DNA of 64,000 nucleotides from the NCBI GenBank assembly GCA_026119855.1, contig JAOWBW010000280.1:540116-604115 (forward strand). The letters run 5' to 3'. Position 1 is the stretch's first letter; each line of letters opens with the position of its first letter. The notes under the pieces are model-generated. The model was not told the DNA's origin, searched no databases, and saw only the letters and a program-made list of their open reading frames with translations. Shown here piece after piece: positions 1 to 10,415 of the stretch. Position numbers and translations under genes: made by a program. This DNA comes from Campanula takesimana. Lineage: Eukaryota; Streptophyta; Magnoliopsida; Asterales; Campanulaceae.

Positions 1-79
1 TAGTTGTTTAACATCGAACTCATTTTTACTCACCTACCTCACTTTTCTTACATAATTCCGTCTTAAAAATAAAAGTGTA

Positions 80-420
80 CTCCCTCCGTTCTATACTTAT
101 CGCTACTTATTTTCCTTTTAGTGTCCCATACTTATAGATACTTACCTAATTAAAATGTTCTATTTTCTTTCTCTTACTCACTCACTTCCATACTTATCGC
201 TACTTATTTTCCTTTTAGTGTCTCATACTTATTGCTACTAACCTAAAATGTTCTATTTTCTTTCTCTTACTCACTCACAACAACTATCCACTAACTTATT
301 TTTTCTCTCCTACCCACTCACAACAATCACTTTTCCAACATATTTTATTAATCCTCGTGCATTCTCATTTGATAGAAAAAGTAGGGACGGAAGGAGTAAA
401 TTTTAGTGGGACGGAGGGAA
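80..420. mobile_element. Stowaway-like MITE with internal tandem duplication
   Basis: The left end reads CTCCCTCCGTT and the right end is the complement of TTCCCTCCGTCCC; TA dinucleotides flank both (78-79, 421-422), as expected for Tc1/mariner-type Stowaway MITEs. The interior holds two copies of a roughly 92-bp pyrimidine-rich unit (about 94-187 and 188-278), each containing CTTATTTTCCTTTTAGTGTC. It has no coding capacity. A second GGGACGGAAGGAG end at 383-396 suggests an end duplication. Confidence 0.75.
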
Positions 421-803
421 TATATTTGTATTTACAGTATGTATATGTATATACTTTATTTTTTAACACACATATACATATATAGTTAACTGCCATTATT
501 TGAAAAAAAAAAAATGAAAAGCAAAGGGGGGGGGGGCAGTTGCCCCTGCTTGCCCCCTTGTGCATCCGCCAATGGTAGTTTTGATGAGTTTTATCGTGTT
601 CAATAACTACCAGTTCTTTCAAAATTTCACTGTATGTTTCAAAATATGTTCCAGTTATTTATAATTGTGACACTGCACATTTTAAAAACATATTTTCCTT
701 TTCTTTTTATTGATAAACAACGTTTATTAGCAGGCTTTCACATAAATCTCAGAAGTTGTAATTTTAATAATAAGTATTAATGTATTATCAGTAGAATAAT
801 ACT
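421..803. other. AT-rich interval with one-sided MITE end
   Basis: I see no gene. A TATGTATATG-rich stretch is followed by a poly-G/C patch at 528-562. The segment ending near 577 (GCATCCGCCAA) resembles the end of hAT-type MITEs that begin with GGCGGATnCA, but I cannot find a partner end or a target duplication. Confidence 0.35.
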
Positions 804-868
804 AGGGGCACAAAAAAGTCACAAAATCTTGCTCACAAAATTCTAGGTGTCATGATTTTATTGGTGTT
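804..868. mobile_element. Left arm of a split GGGGCACAAAA MITE
   Basis: AGGGGCACAAAA... at 804 is the inverted partner of ...TTTTGTGCCCCT ending at 14001. The inner words GCTCACAAAAT and TTTTATTGGT also pair across the two arms. The two arms are separated only by the 13-kb copia element, so that element inserted into this small MITE. A relative lies at 42652-42810. Confidence 0.7.
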
Positions 869-2053
869 TGAAAGGCCCTGTTAAACTTAACGAACGGATT
901 AATTAAAACATGAACAGCTAACTGTTTGAGGTTAGCTGTTTAGAGATAAAAATAAAAAGAAATGTGCAGCGGAATATAAATGAAAGAATAAGTAAAAGGA
1001 CAAGGTGTAAGTGTGTGTTAGTGTGGAGACAAGAGTGTACACAGTATTTTAAAGTGGTTCAGAGGCAAAATCCTTCTCTTACATCCACCTCCACTGTTGG
1101 AACAGTGAGATCAATCCACTATAATATTTTCTTCAAATAAGAGTTACAAGAATTGATAAGGCAAGTTCCTTTGAACCCCCTCTACTTAATTGACACTTCA
1201 ATTAAGGTTGCTTCTTTCAAAGCGAGAAAAGAAAAGTAAAATAATCACAAGTGTATTTACAAAATAGCTTGGCTTTAAGCTGGCTAGGAGAGGGTTGTAA
1301 CTGGGTGCAAGATGACACAATATTTGCAGGGGTTTGTGCAAATATTTAATACTGCAGAGTGAAAATGATGCAGTAAGGCTACAAAGGTTTTCAAATAGTG
1401 TAAAGTTGTGAAATGGGTGTAGAGGGTTTAAAAGGGTCACTTGACAACATGCCAGTATACTCCTTTATATAAGGGAGTAGATATAGCCGTTGGGGGACAA
1501 GGGTACAGTAGTAGCCGTTTGGGGAACAAAGGTACAGAAAAGTAATGGTTCCCTTTGACTTTGACTGAATGTTTGTTGTTCCTCTGTACACAGGTTGTCA
1601 AGGTTTGGAGAAGGTGTATTCACACTTGAACATGCTTCAATATAAGTTATTCCAATGACTAGTAATATTGGAATAATCATTTTCAAAGATATGATGACGT
1701 GGAGATAGCTGTTGAAGAAGAACAGTCTTAGCTGTTGAAACAGGGGAGCTTAGCTGTTGGACTTGTAGGGCCTTAGCTGTTGAAGCTTGTTTGTATATAT
1801 CATCTTGATAATATATTTAAGCTAGAGGGAGTTTGTAATAGGTAGATCTTCAGTTTGTTGGATGTATAAATGATAGGTAGATCATGTAATAGCTTGACTG
1901 TTGAAATAGGGCAGCTTAGCTGTTGAGCTGTGTGAAGGGATGCCTGTGCTCAGGTCTTTGTATATATCATATAATCAATTAGGTTTGATTATTTATTTAT
2001 CAAAACATATTTACTATGATTAATTGTGAGTTAAACATAGTGAGGTACTAACA
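869..2053 (-). repeat. 3' LTR of SIRE-like element 1
   Basis: The LTR begins TGAAAGGCCC and ends GTACTAACA, so it is bounded by TG...CA. Its 1185 bp match the 1184-bp partner at 12716-13899 with scattered differences. A TATA-like palindrome (CCTTTATATAAGG, near 1461-1475) is placed for minus-strand transcription. Four exact copies of TTAGCTGTTG lie at 1728, 1750, 1773 and 1916. Confidence 0.93.
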
Positions 2054-2070
2054 ATTTCCCCCTTTTTGGT
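2054..2070 (-). other. Polypurine tract of SIRE-like element 1
   Basis: On the minus strand the sequence AAAAAGGGGGAAAT abuts the 3' LTR, the expected site of plus-strand DNA priming. Further GGGGGAAC-type tracts occur upstream on the same strand at about 3229-3237, 3787-3796 and 3826-3834; several PPT-like copies before the 3' LTR are typical of SIRE elements. Confidence 0.85.
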
Positions 2071-2255
2071 AAATAAATACAGTTTTTGATTATGTACCTG
2101 CAAGGATAAGTGCTAAGGTAATAGAATACCAATGAAGAGAAATTCTTCTTGATAATATTTCTTGGCAAACAAACTGTTAATACAAACTGATACGTACTAA
2201 AGGAAATGATTGAAAAGTAAAAATAAAGAGGATGTTCTGAACAACTATTCAAAAC

Positions 2256-5200
2256 TTAAGAAAAACAAACCAAAGGACCTATACTAGGCATTCTGACATT
2301 TCTCCAAACTTTCTTTTCTTGTAGAAGGGCAGCTCTTCTCACTGGATCATTTCTTCTGTAGAACCATTCATTGTCCCAATCAAGACCCATCATATAATTA
2401 TACTGGAAGTGTTGATCTTGTCTGGCTGTCAACTGATCTTTGGTGAGGACAGGTTGATGGTAGAGAAGCCTTGGACCAATCCAGGCTTGCAATTGCTGAG
2501 GAGTCATGTTCTCATCAGATGGTGAAACCCCCATTGGGTATTCCTTGTAAAGAGAGGCAGGTCTCTTCTTAGTAACTTTGGGAGGCTTGCTAGTAGGAGG
2601 AGCTTGGAAGTAGGTAAATGGATGCCTGTGATGGTCTAGGAGGCAGGGGATGGCTGCTAGGAGGAGGAGGAGGAAAAGCTATTGAGGTTGGCTGTTCAGG
2701 AGAGGGATGAATTGGATTCTCACCTCTTTGAAGGATGAACTCAGATACATTGTCAAGCTTTTTGAGAATGGCAGATTTGAGTTGTTTGATGAGGGTGACT
2801 GAGAATTGATTGAAGTTAGTGTAGGTGAGATGATATGGAGGGGTGTATTTGAATGGATCAAAATTAGGAGGGAGATTTGCAAATTGTGATCTGGATTTCT
2901 TATGGAATTGAGGAGGAGGTGGAGGAATATGTTGTGGATACACAGAAGAGATTGGGAAGAGATTTTTGACAATGAGTCCCATTATGCAGCTCTTTTTAGA
3001 AAGCAGAGTCCAAAAGATGGACTGAGCATATTGAATGCAGAGGGCATACACAAGGGAGGAAGGAGTATAGAGGCATTCCTGAAGATTGTTAGAAATGATA
3101 TGGGAGAAGATAAGTTCCCATTCAGCAAGGTTTGAAAAATTGAGAGGATTTGGATGTTTTGGAGCAGAAAAGAGGAAGCAATATTGAGTGGTGATTCTGA
3201 ACTTCTTCCACTCTTCATAACCATGAAAGAGTTCCCCCAATATTCCTTGCATGAACACTCATATGGGTTTTGGTCATTTCCCAGTGATTGGGGAGATTAT
3301 GAGGGTTAAGAAGAGGAGGACGGATGGGAACAGACTTAAGCTTTTTGTGGGCTTCCTGAACAGTTGGGATAGAAAAGTCAATGTCACAATCAAGGGCCCA
3401 GAAGCTAGGAGTAGGTATGGAAGTGTCTAGATCAATTTGAGACTTGGGAGAGGATTTAGAGGTAGGGATGGCTGTTGAATCAGGTTGGGGAGTAGAAGAT
3501 CCACCTTTACCTTGAGATTGCCTAGCTTCTCTAATCCTCATAAAATCAAAGGCCTTGAGAGCCTCATCCATAGAAAATTTACTGGAAAGCTGTTCAAAAA
3601 GGGTTGATGTATCATCATCAGACAGATTAGATACAGACTTATCTTTGATAAATTCAATGATTTGAGGGTTGAGGATAGGAATGACAGAAGATTGATCAGG
3701 AGATATGAAAGGAGGGGATGCTGGAGTTGGAAGGGAAGAAGGAAGTTGAGTCTCACCTGTTTGGATGAACTCATGAACAGGAGTGTTCCCCCTTGACCTG
3801 ACAGGGATGTCTGGACTAGGTGAGTTCCCCCTTAAGGTTTCAACAAGAGAGATGGTTTGAGAGGTAAGATCAAGAATTCCATCAATAACAGCAACATGAT
3901 CTGAACTAGAAGTCAAATTGGGAGAGGGAGGAGAGGGAGATCTCACACGTCTTCTTTTTACTATGAATTGACCAGCAGAGGAAGATGAAGAAGTTACCTT
4001 GTCAGTTGGATCAATTTACTTAGCTGCTGGGATATCCTGCTTAGCTGTTGGCATAGCTTGCTCAGCTGTTGGCACAACTTGCTCAGGTGGTCCTTGACCT
4101 TGCTTGGCTTTTCTGTCATCAATCTGTTGTTGAAGAGACAACTGAACTCCATATTCTTCTTCATCAATCTCCATTACACCACTGGAGCTACTTGCTTTCT
4201 TAACTTCAGATTCTCCTTCACTCACTGTTGTTTCATCATCAACAAACATTTTGCTCTGAGATTTGTGAGCAGGTTTGATCACTTTAAATTCAGCAGTGGT
4301 GTTCTCATGGCTAGTGGGAGGAGTGCCTAAGTCACTTTTTATTGATTGAGAAGAGGAACTGGATGTTGAAGATGAGGATGAGGGAGGTTCATCAATCTTC
4401 CTCTTGCCTGTCCTTTTAACAGCAATGACTTTCTTTCTTGTAGATGACTTAGCTGTTCCTCTGGTGGCCATTCTGGTTGCTGGAGCTTCATCAGGTCCAG
4501 GCTTACCTGTTAGGACCCTTCTGGATGCCTTAGCTGTTGAGGGTTTGGCCTTGGAGGACTTAGCTGGTCCCTCTTTAGAGCCTTTAAGAGGGATGGTATT
4601 TTTATCAAATTTCTTGGAAGAACTGAGAGGAACTAGTTCAAGCAACCTAGTGTTGAGAATGGATGGGTGGTCTTTGAGTTTCTTAGCTAGAATCCCACTC
4701 ATGAATCTGAACAGATTTGGCTTAGTAGATCTCACATAAGGTTTGTGAAGAGATGGGGAAGTGGCAAGGTTGAAGTTTTCAAGCATTACGTTACACTAGT
4801 TCACTTTCCTCCTAATCAGACCAAGGGCAATCTTCCATTCGGAAGAGCTTAGCTGGTCCAAGGATGATTGTTTTCCACACATTCCTTTTATGACTACATC
4901 ACTGAGGGTTGAATTGTTGATGGATAAGTTCTTCTTCAGAATAGGTTTGTTCTTCACAGACTCATAATCAATATCTTCTTGATTGGTGAATTGCTTGTAA
5001 AGAGCACTGAATGTTGTATCCAAGTCTTTGCTCCAAATGTTGGACAGAAGGCTGGGGTGATTTGAGATGCCATAAGTGGTATGAACATCTTCAGGTTTAA
5101 TGATCATTATGACATTTTGGAATACACATCGAATTGAACTATCTTTTAGCCTAGTTCCAATTCGATATACCTCAGAACAAGCATTCTCAAGGATTGGATT

Positions 5201-5323
5201 ATGAGCAGTTAGCATGTTGAGAAGGCCATTGTTTTCTAGAATCTCTTTGACATAGGATCCTGCATCACTTTCAAAGAAAGCATCTTCAATGAAATATCCA
5301 TGTGATTCTTCAGGAAGAGCCAT
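2256..5323 (-). pseudogene. Sense accessory ('env-like') protein of SIRE-like element 1, broken
   Basis: A reading frame of about 1000 codons lies between pol and the 3' LTR in the sense direction. It starts at ATG 5323 (MALPEESHGYF). In-frame stops at about 4796 (TAG) and 4016 (TAA) interrupt one frame that otherwise runs on to 3215; a frameshift near 3250 moves it to the frame of 3258-2590, and a further shift leads to 2534-2256. The first ~130 residues resemble the putative plant transposon protein domain also seen at 57560-58230. The middle is basic and Ser/Lys/Thr-rich, with a poly-Ser run and an acidic patch; the distal part is Pro-rich. No convincing signal peptide or membrane segment is seen, so envelope function is not supported. 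A TATA-like sequence lies 112 bp upstream. Confidence 0.7.
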
Positions 5324-5434
5324 TGATTTTGAGGAAAAAGGTGAGCAATAGCAAAAACAGAGGATTAGGGTTTGAAGCAGAGTATTCGAATTCGAATGAT
5401 TGAATGATTTTCGAAGGGAAATTACTGTTTGGAT

Positions 5435-5446
5435 TTTATAAATATG
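5435..5446 (-). promoter_or_regulatory. TATA-like box of the accessory ORF
   Basis: On the minus strand this reads TATTTATAAAAT, about 112 bp before ATG 5323. It faces away from the TATA-like box at 5835-5844, with about 390 bp between them. The role is inferred from spacing only. Confidence 0.4.
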
Positions 5447-5834
5447 TAGGGATAAAGGGAAGATCGTGGTTAAGAAGGTGGGGACAACGGTTATATTTTG
5501 AGGAGAGAGGCGACGTGGGGATTAAAGATAGCCGTTAAGGGTGATGAGATAGTTATCCTCTTTTACTGTTTAAGTGAACAGTAAATAGAATATAAGTAAA
5601 TGATATATCATTTATTTCCAGAAATAGTGTGCGGCTATTTAAGGAAAGTAAGGTGCTAAATATAACATAACACACTACAAAATTAATATTGACCATCACA
5701 TCTTAGAATTGCCACCTTTTTGTACCAATAGTACATATTTGGTGGTCAAATCAGTTGATATTTTGGACCAAAATTAAAAATTCAACAGCTAAGTCTATAA
5801 TCATACTCTATTATGAACAATCATAAATTCCTTG

Positions 5835-5844
5835 TGTATATAAG
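5835..5844 (+). promoter_or_regulatory. TATA-like box of the antisense ORF
   Basis: TGTATATAAGG lies about 90 bp before the first ATG (5931) of the plus-strand reading frame, a normal plant spacing for a TATA box plus short leader. One exact TTAGCTGTTG (5894-5903) falls in the presumed leader. Confidence 0.4.
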
Positions 5845-5930
5845 GAATATGGACTTAGCTGATGAATACACACTAAGTTCATTCTCTTTAGTCTTAGCTG
5901 TTGGGGGCACACTTAGTTCAATTTTTGAAA

Positions 5931-7007
5931 ATGGGAAGATTGTCATCTAAGTTTAGTCTCAAAAAGATGGCTCAGACAGCTAAAAAATTAATCTTTTTAA
6001 TCCCTGTAGGAGAAGAGACTGAGAGAGAAAGGTTTGAGAGAGAGTACAGGTCATGCACTATACAGAGTGATCATCAGTTGCATGAGGAAGTTGAACAGCT
6101 TCCTCTTGATCACCCTCTTAAGTATAGGGAGAAGAGAGATAGGGAGAAGAGAAAAAGAGATTGGGAGTGTGAAAGGGAAGCTTTGGAGAAGATTGAGAGA
6201 GAGAGATTGGCACAACTGAATGAGGTTAAAGGAAAGGGAAAAGAGAAACAGGGGGAGGAGAGAGGAAGTATAAAGTTGTTTGGACAGAACATGAGGGTAG
6301 GGAAAGGAGAGAGTAGCAAGGCAAGTGCTGCACAAACAGAAGTTCAAAGGGTTCATTCCCTTGGAGACTTGATGAGAAAGGAGGGTTTAAAGGTCTGAGA
6401 GAAGGACTTTTGGAAGGATAGCTGTTGAGGGAAATTAGGTTTTGAGGCCATTTACTTTGAGGGAGCTAATGAGTCAGGAAGATATCTTAGCTGTTAAGGC
6501 CAAGAAGGTGCCTGTTGATGAGCATCTAAGAGATTATGTCCCAGTGATAAGGGATTCTTTGACAATAAGCATGGCAGTGCTTGAAGGAGGGGGAGATAAT
6601 TTTCATGGGGTCCAGCAGTCACCATCAACTACTCACACTCAACTGTTTAGGCAGTATCTGAGGTGTTGTAGTCCAGTTCAAGTCAAGGAAGAGAATAATG
6701 GAGGCCCTTCTTCCCATATGGAAATGATAGCTGCTGGGACCTCAGGAACCTTTAGCTTTGTTTCTCCCTTGGAAGATTTCCGCCCTATGATGCTGTGGAG
6801 GAGTGGTGGCCAAGAACCATGGGTCCACTTCTTCAGCATTTAGTTTCTTTCATGGATCCTGTTATGGAGAGGCATCCAGTGTGGTGGAAAGATATTTGGG
6901 GGAAGGTCACTCCACACCAGCTAGGGCAAATGAGGGGGGAGATATGCAGGACAAGGGGTCTGGATGTTGTTGGAAACAGATCTTGTAAGAAGGCAGAGGA
7001 TTTTTAA
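5931..7007 (+). pseudogene. Antisense accessory ORF of SIRE-like element 1
   Basis: The reading frame runs opposite to gag-pol between RNase H and the sense accessory ORF. The first part (ATG 5931 to stop 6398) is strongly charged: residues about 28-110 are rich in Arg/Glu/Lys (motifs such as ERERFERE and REKRDREKRKRD) and should form a long charged helix or coiled coil. After a frame change a second part continues at 6442-6843 and a third at 6795-7007, so it was probably one protein of about 350 residues, now broken. I recognise no catalytic domain. Antisense extra ORFs are known in some plant retrotransposons (for example maize Grande); whether this one is related is not known to me. Confidence 0.55.
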
Positions 7008-7109
7008 CAGCTAAGTTAGTTGGTTAGCTGTTGAGATACTGTAAAATAGCTAACTATGTCCTTTGTACTAGTTTTTAAAGTTTATGAAATAAAATTTCAG
7101 TAATCCCTT

Positions 7110-8660
7110 TTACTTAGGCAAGTTAATCATTCCTAACATTGCTCTCAAAAGTTCAAACCTCTTTTCATCCATAGCTTTAGTTAGTATGTCAGAGACATTG
7201 TCCTCAGTACCAACTTTGGCTAAGTTGATATTCCCTTTTTCAAATGATCTCTAATGAAGTGGTGTCTGACTTCAATGTGTTTGGTTTTAGAGTGTTGAAA
7301 AGGGTTCTCAGTCATGGCAATTGTACTAGAATTATCACAAATATAGGAATATTTATGACATTCATACCAAAGTCTTGAAGTTGACTTTTTAGGTACAATA
7401 TTTGGGAACAGCAGAGACCAGCTGCAACATATTCAGCCTCAGCTGTTGAGGTTGCAACTGATGTTTGCTTTTTGCTAGACCAAGATACAATTCTTGATCC
7501 AATGAATTGACATCCACCACTTGTTGATTTTCTGTCCAGATTGCATCCCAGCATAATCTGAGTCAGTAAAGCCAATTAGTGAGAATAGAGATTCATTAGG
7601 ATACCACAAAACCATGATCAAGAGTTCCCTTTAAATATCTCAAGATCCTTTTAACAGCAGCAAAGTGAGATTCTTTAGAATTGGTTTGGAACCTTACACA
7701 GAGACATACACTAAACATGATGTCTGGTCTAGATGCAGTAACATATAGGAGAGATCCTATGTAGCTCCTGTATAGTGTTTGATCAACACTTTGACCATCA
7801 GTGTCAGCATGAAGTTTGGTTGTGGTAGACAGAGGTGTCTTAGCTGTTGAGACCTTTTGCATATCAAACTTCTTTATCATGTCTCTTGTGTACTTAGCTT
7901 GGTTAATGAAGATCCCATCCTTCATTTGTTTGACTTGGAGACCTAAGAAGTAGGTTAGTTCTCCAATCATACTCATTTCAAATTGTTTTTGCATAAGATC
8001 TCCAAATCTTTGTTGAGGTCCTTATTTATGATCCAAAGATAATGTCATCAATATAGACCTGAATGAGTAAGGTGTCATCTCCATATTTTTTGATGAACAG
8101 GGTGTTGTCAATATGACCTTTGGTAAATCCTTTATTGAGAAGGAAATTAGACAAAGTGTCATACTGGGCTCTAGGAGCTTGTTTCAGGCCATACAAGGCT
8201 TTGTCCAACTTGTATACATGGTCTGGGAACTTGGGGTGTTCAAATCCAGGAGGTTGAGCAACAAACACTTGTTCATTCAGTACTCCATTCAGGAATGCAC
8301 TCTTGACATCCATTTGGAATACTTTCATCTTCTTGCAAGATGCAAAGGCTAGAAATAGTCTTATGGCTTCAAGTCTTGCTATAGGGGCAAAAGTTTCATC
8401 ATAGTCTATTCCTTCTTCTTGTCTGTATCCTAAGCAACAAGCTTGCTTTGTTTCTACTACAGTACCATCTTCACTCATTTTATTCTAAATACCCATCTGG
8501 TGCCTATAATAGTTTGATTTCTAGGTTTTGGAACAAGTTTCCAGACTTTATTCCTTTCAAACTGTTCAAGTTCTTCTTCCATAGCCTCTATCCAGTCTGC
8601 ATCTTGAAGGGCTTCATGGATCTTCTTGGGTTCCATTTGAGAAATGAAGGCACTCATGAA
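7110..8660 (-). pseudogene. pol: Reverse transcriptase and RNase H of SIRE-like element 1
   Basis: The copia RT begins near 8657 (EALQDADWIEAMEEELEQFERN...WKLVPKP), then breaks before YDETFAPIARLEAIRLFLA and FQMDVKSAFLNG. The active-site box reads YIDD (...QVYIDDIIFGS). The next segment (7994-7596) holds FEMSMIGELTYFLGLQV and SRPDIMFSV. RNase H follows with DRKSTSGGCQF, SWSSKKQ and STAEAEYVAA, and the frame ends NLPK at 7110. At least three frame changes or stops separate the pieces, so no full-length enzyme can be made. Copia domain order is conserved. Confidence 0.88.
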
Positions 8661-8699
8661 GATATCATAATAAGGAATGCCTTCAAGAATTGTTTATTT

Positions 8700-10270
8700 T
8701 AGGATAGGAATGGTAATGACAAGGTTCTCATCATTGAAAATGGGGATTGGAGTGAAGATTTGAGAAGGAATAATTTGACAGCTAACAGATTCATCTTGGC
8801 TGTTGAGAAGAGGAAAGCTGTTAGGAGTAGGTAAGCTGTGGGAGTGTCTTTGGGCAGAACATATGGAAGAATAGAGTTATTCTCATTTGGAGATGAGGGA
8901 TATTGGTTTGTTGGTGAGGTTCTGGAAAGTTGTCAAGTTTTTCCAATACTTTCATCAAATCACACAAGTCAGTGTTGCTTGATCATTGTTTTCATCAAAT
9001 CAACATGAATTGATTCTTCTACAACCAGTCTTCTTTTGTTGTAAACTCTGTACGCCTTGCTAGTGTTGGAATAACCAGGAAAGATTCCTTCATCACTCTT
9101 GGAACAAACTTATCAAGATTGTTCTTCTCATTGTTGTGAATGTAGCATTTGCTCCCAATCCATGAAAGTAGGATATGGTTAGAATCTTTCCATTCCACAA
9201 CTTATATAGGGTCTTCATATGATACTTGTTGATGAGAGTTTTGTTCTATATATAAACACAGTAGTACAAACACAGCTTCACCCCAAAAGTATTTAGGAAG
9301 ATTGTTGTTCTGACATCATTGCTCTTGCTACTTCACAATGGTCCTTTCTTTCTTTCTGCAACTCCATTCTGTTGAGGAGTTCTTGGAGCTGAGAAGTTGT
9401 GATCAATCCCTATTTTGATTACAATAAGTGTCAACTCCAGTGTTCTTAAATTCAGTTCCATGATCAGATTCTTATCCTTTTGATAGATAAGCTTTTAAAG
9501 TTCTGAATTTTGTTAACAGCTGAGTGAGATTATGAAGAGTATCACTTTTGGATTCAAGAAGGATGATCCAAGTGAATCTTGTGTAGTCATCAATAACTAT
9601 AAGGGAATATCTCTTTCCACCTAGAGATCTGGTTCTAATGGGACCAATACGTCCATATGAAGGAGATCAAGAGGTTTGGTTGTGTCCAGTCTTGTTTTAG
9701 CAGAAAAGGATGTCTTCTTTTGTTTTCCACATTGACAGGCTCTGCATAACTTGTCTTTCTTGAAAGGAATTTTGGGAAGACCTTTGACAAGGTTGGAGAT
9801 GGATAACTTGGAAATTGTTTTGAGATTAAGGTGAGCAAGTCTTTTATGCCACAGCCAATACATATCTGATTGGCTGTAGGATTATAGACAGAGAGCAGTA
9901 GAGGTTTGGACAATTTCAAGGTGGAGGCAGTAAAGGTTCTTCTTTCTAACTCCAGTTAAAATAACCTTGTTGTTCTTGTCTTTAACTTGGCACTGATCCT
10001 TTGTGCAGATAACATGATAACCTTTGTCACAAATTTGACTAATGCTTATCAAATTGTGTTTAAGGCCTTCAACATAAGATACATCTGTAAAGATGATCTC
10101 TTTGGTCACTAGGTTGCCTGATCCTTTGACTCTTGCTTGAGAATTGTCACCAAATGTAACACTGGGACCATTCTTTGGTGTTAGCTGTTGAAGCCATTCT
10201 TTGTTGTAGGTCATGTGTCTGCTACATCCACTATCTAAATACCATATTCTTTTATTGGATTCCTACAAAA
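8700..10270 (-). pseudogene. pol: Protease and integrase of SIRE-like element 1
   Basis: The aspartic protease box WYLDSGCSRHMT precedes 10214, and ISISQICDKGYHV follows. The GAG-pre-integrase zinc finger (LWHKRLAHLN...CRACQCGKQKK) lies at 9863-9720, followed by the integrase start LLHMD. Beyond about 9620 the core is readable only in pieces: an ESDHGTEF-like segment and a TVVE-like segment fall in different frames with stops between them. The region 8700-9000 between integrase and RT has no open frame. The integrase is dead in this copy. Confidence 0.82.
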
Positions 10271-10415
10271 CAAAGTTAAAAATTATGGTACCCTTTATTC
10301 TTTTTGGGTCCAAAGGATTAGACTTTCTTTGGTACCCTAGCCTTGCCACCTGATCTCCTTTTGAAGAACTGGTTAAGGGTGTTATAGTAGGACATGATTT
10401 GCATCATATAGGGTG

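Noticed and set aside
365..622. 85-codon minus-strand frame near the window start
   Set aside because: It spans a MITE end, an AT microsatellite and a poly-G run; no protein features.
2590..5323. Envelope glycoprotein in the first SIRE-like element
   Set aside because: Although such ORFs are called env-like, I see no signal peptide, fusion peptide-like segment or clear transmembrane helix; described as an accessory protein instead.
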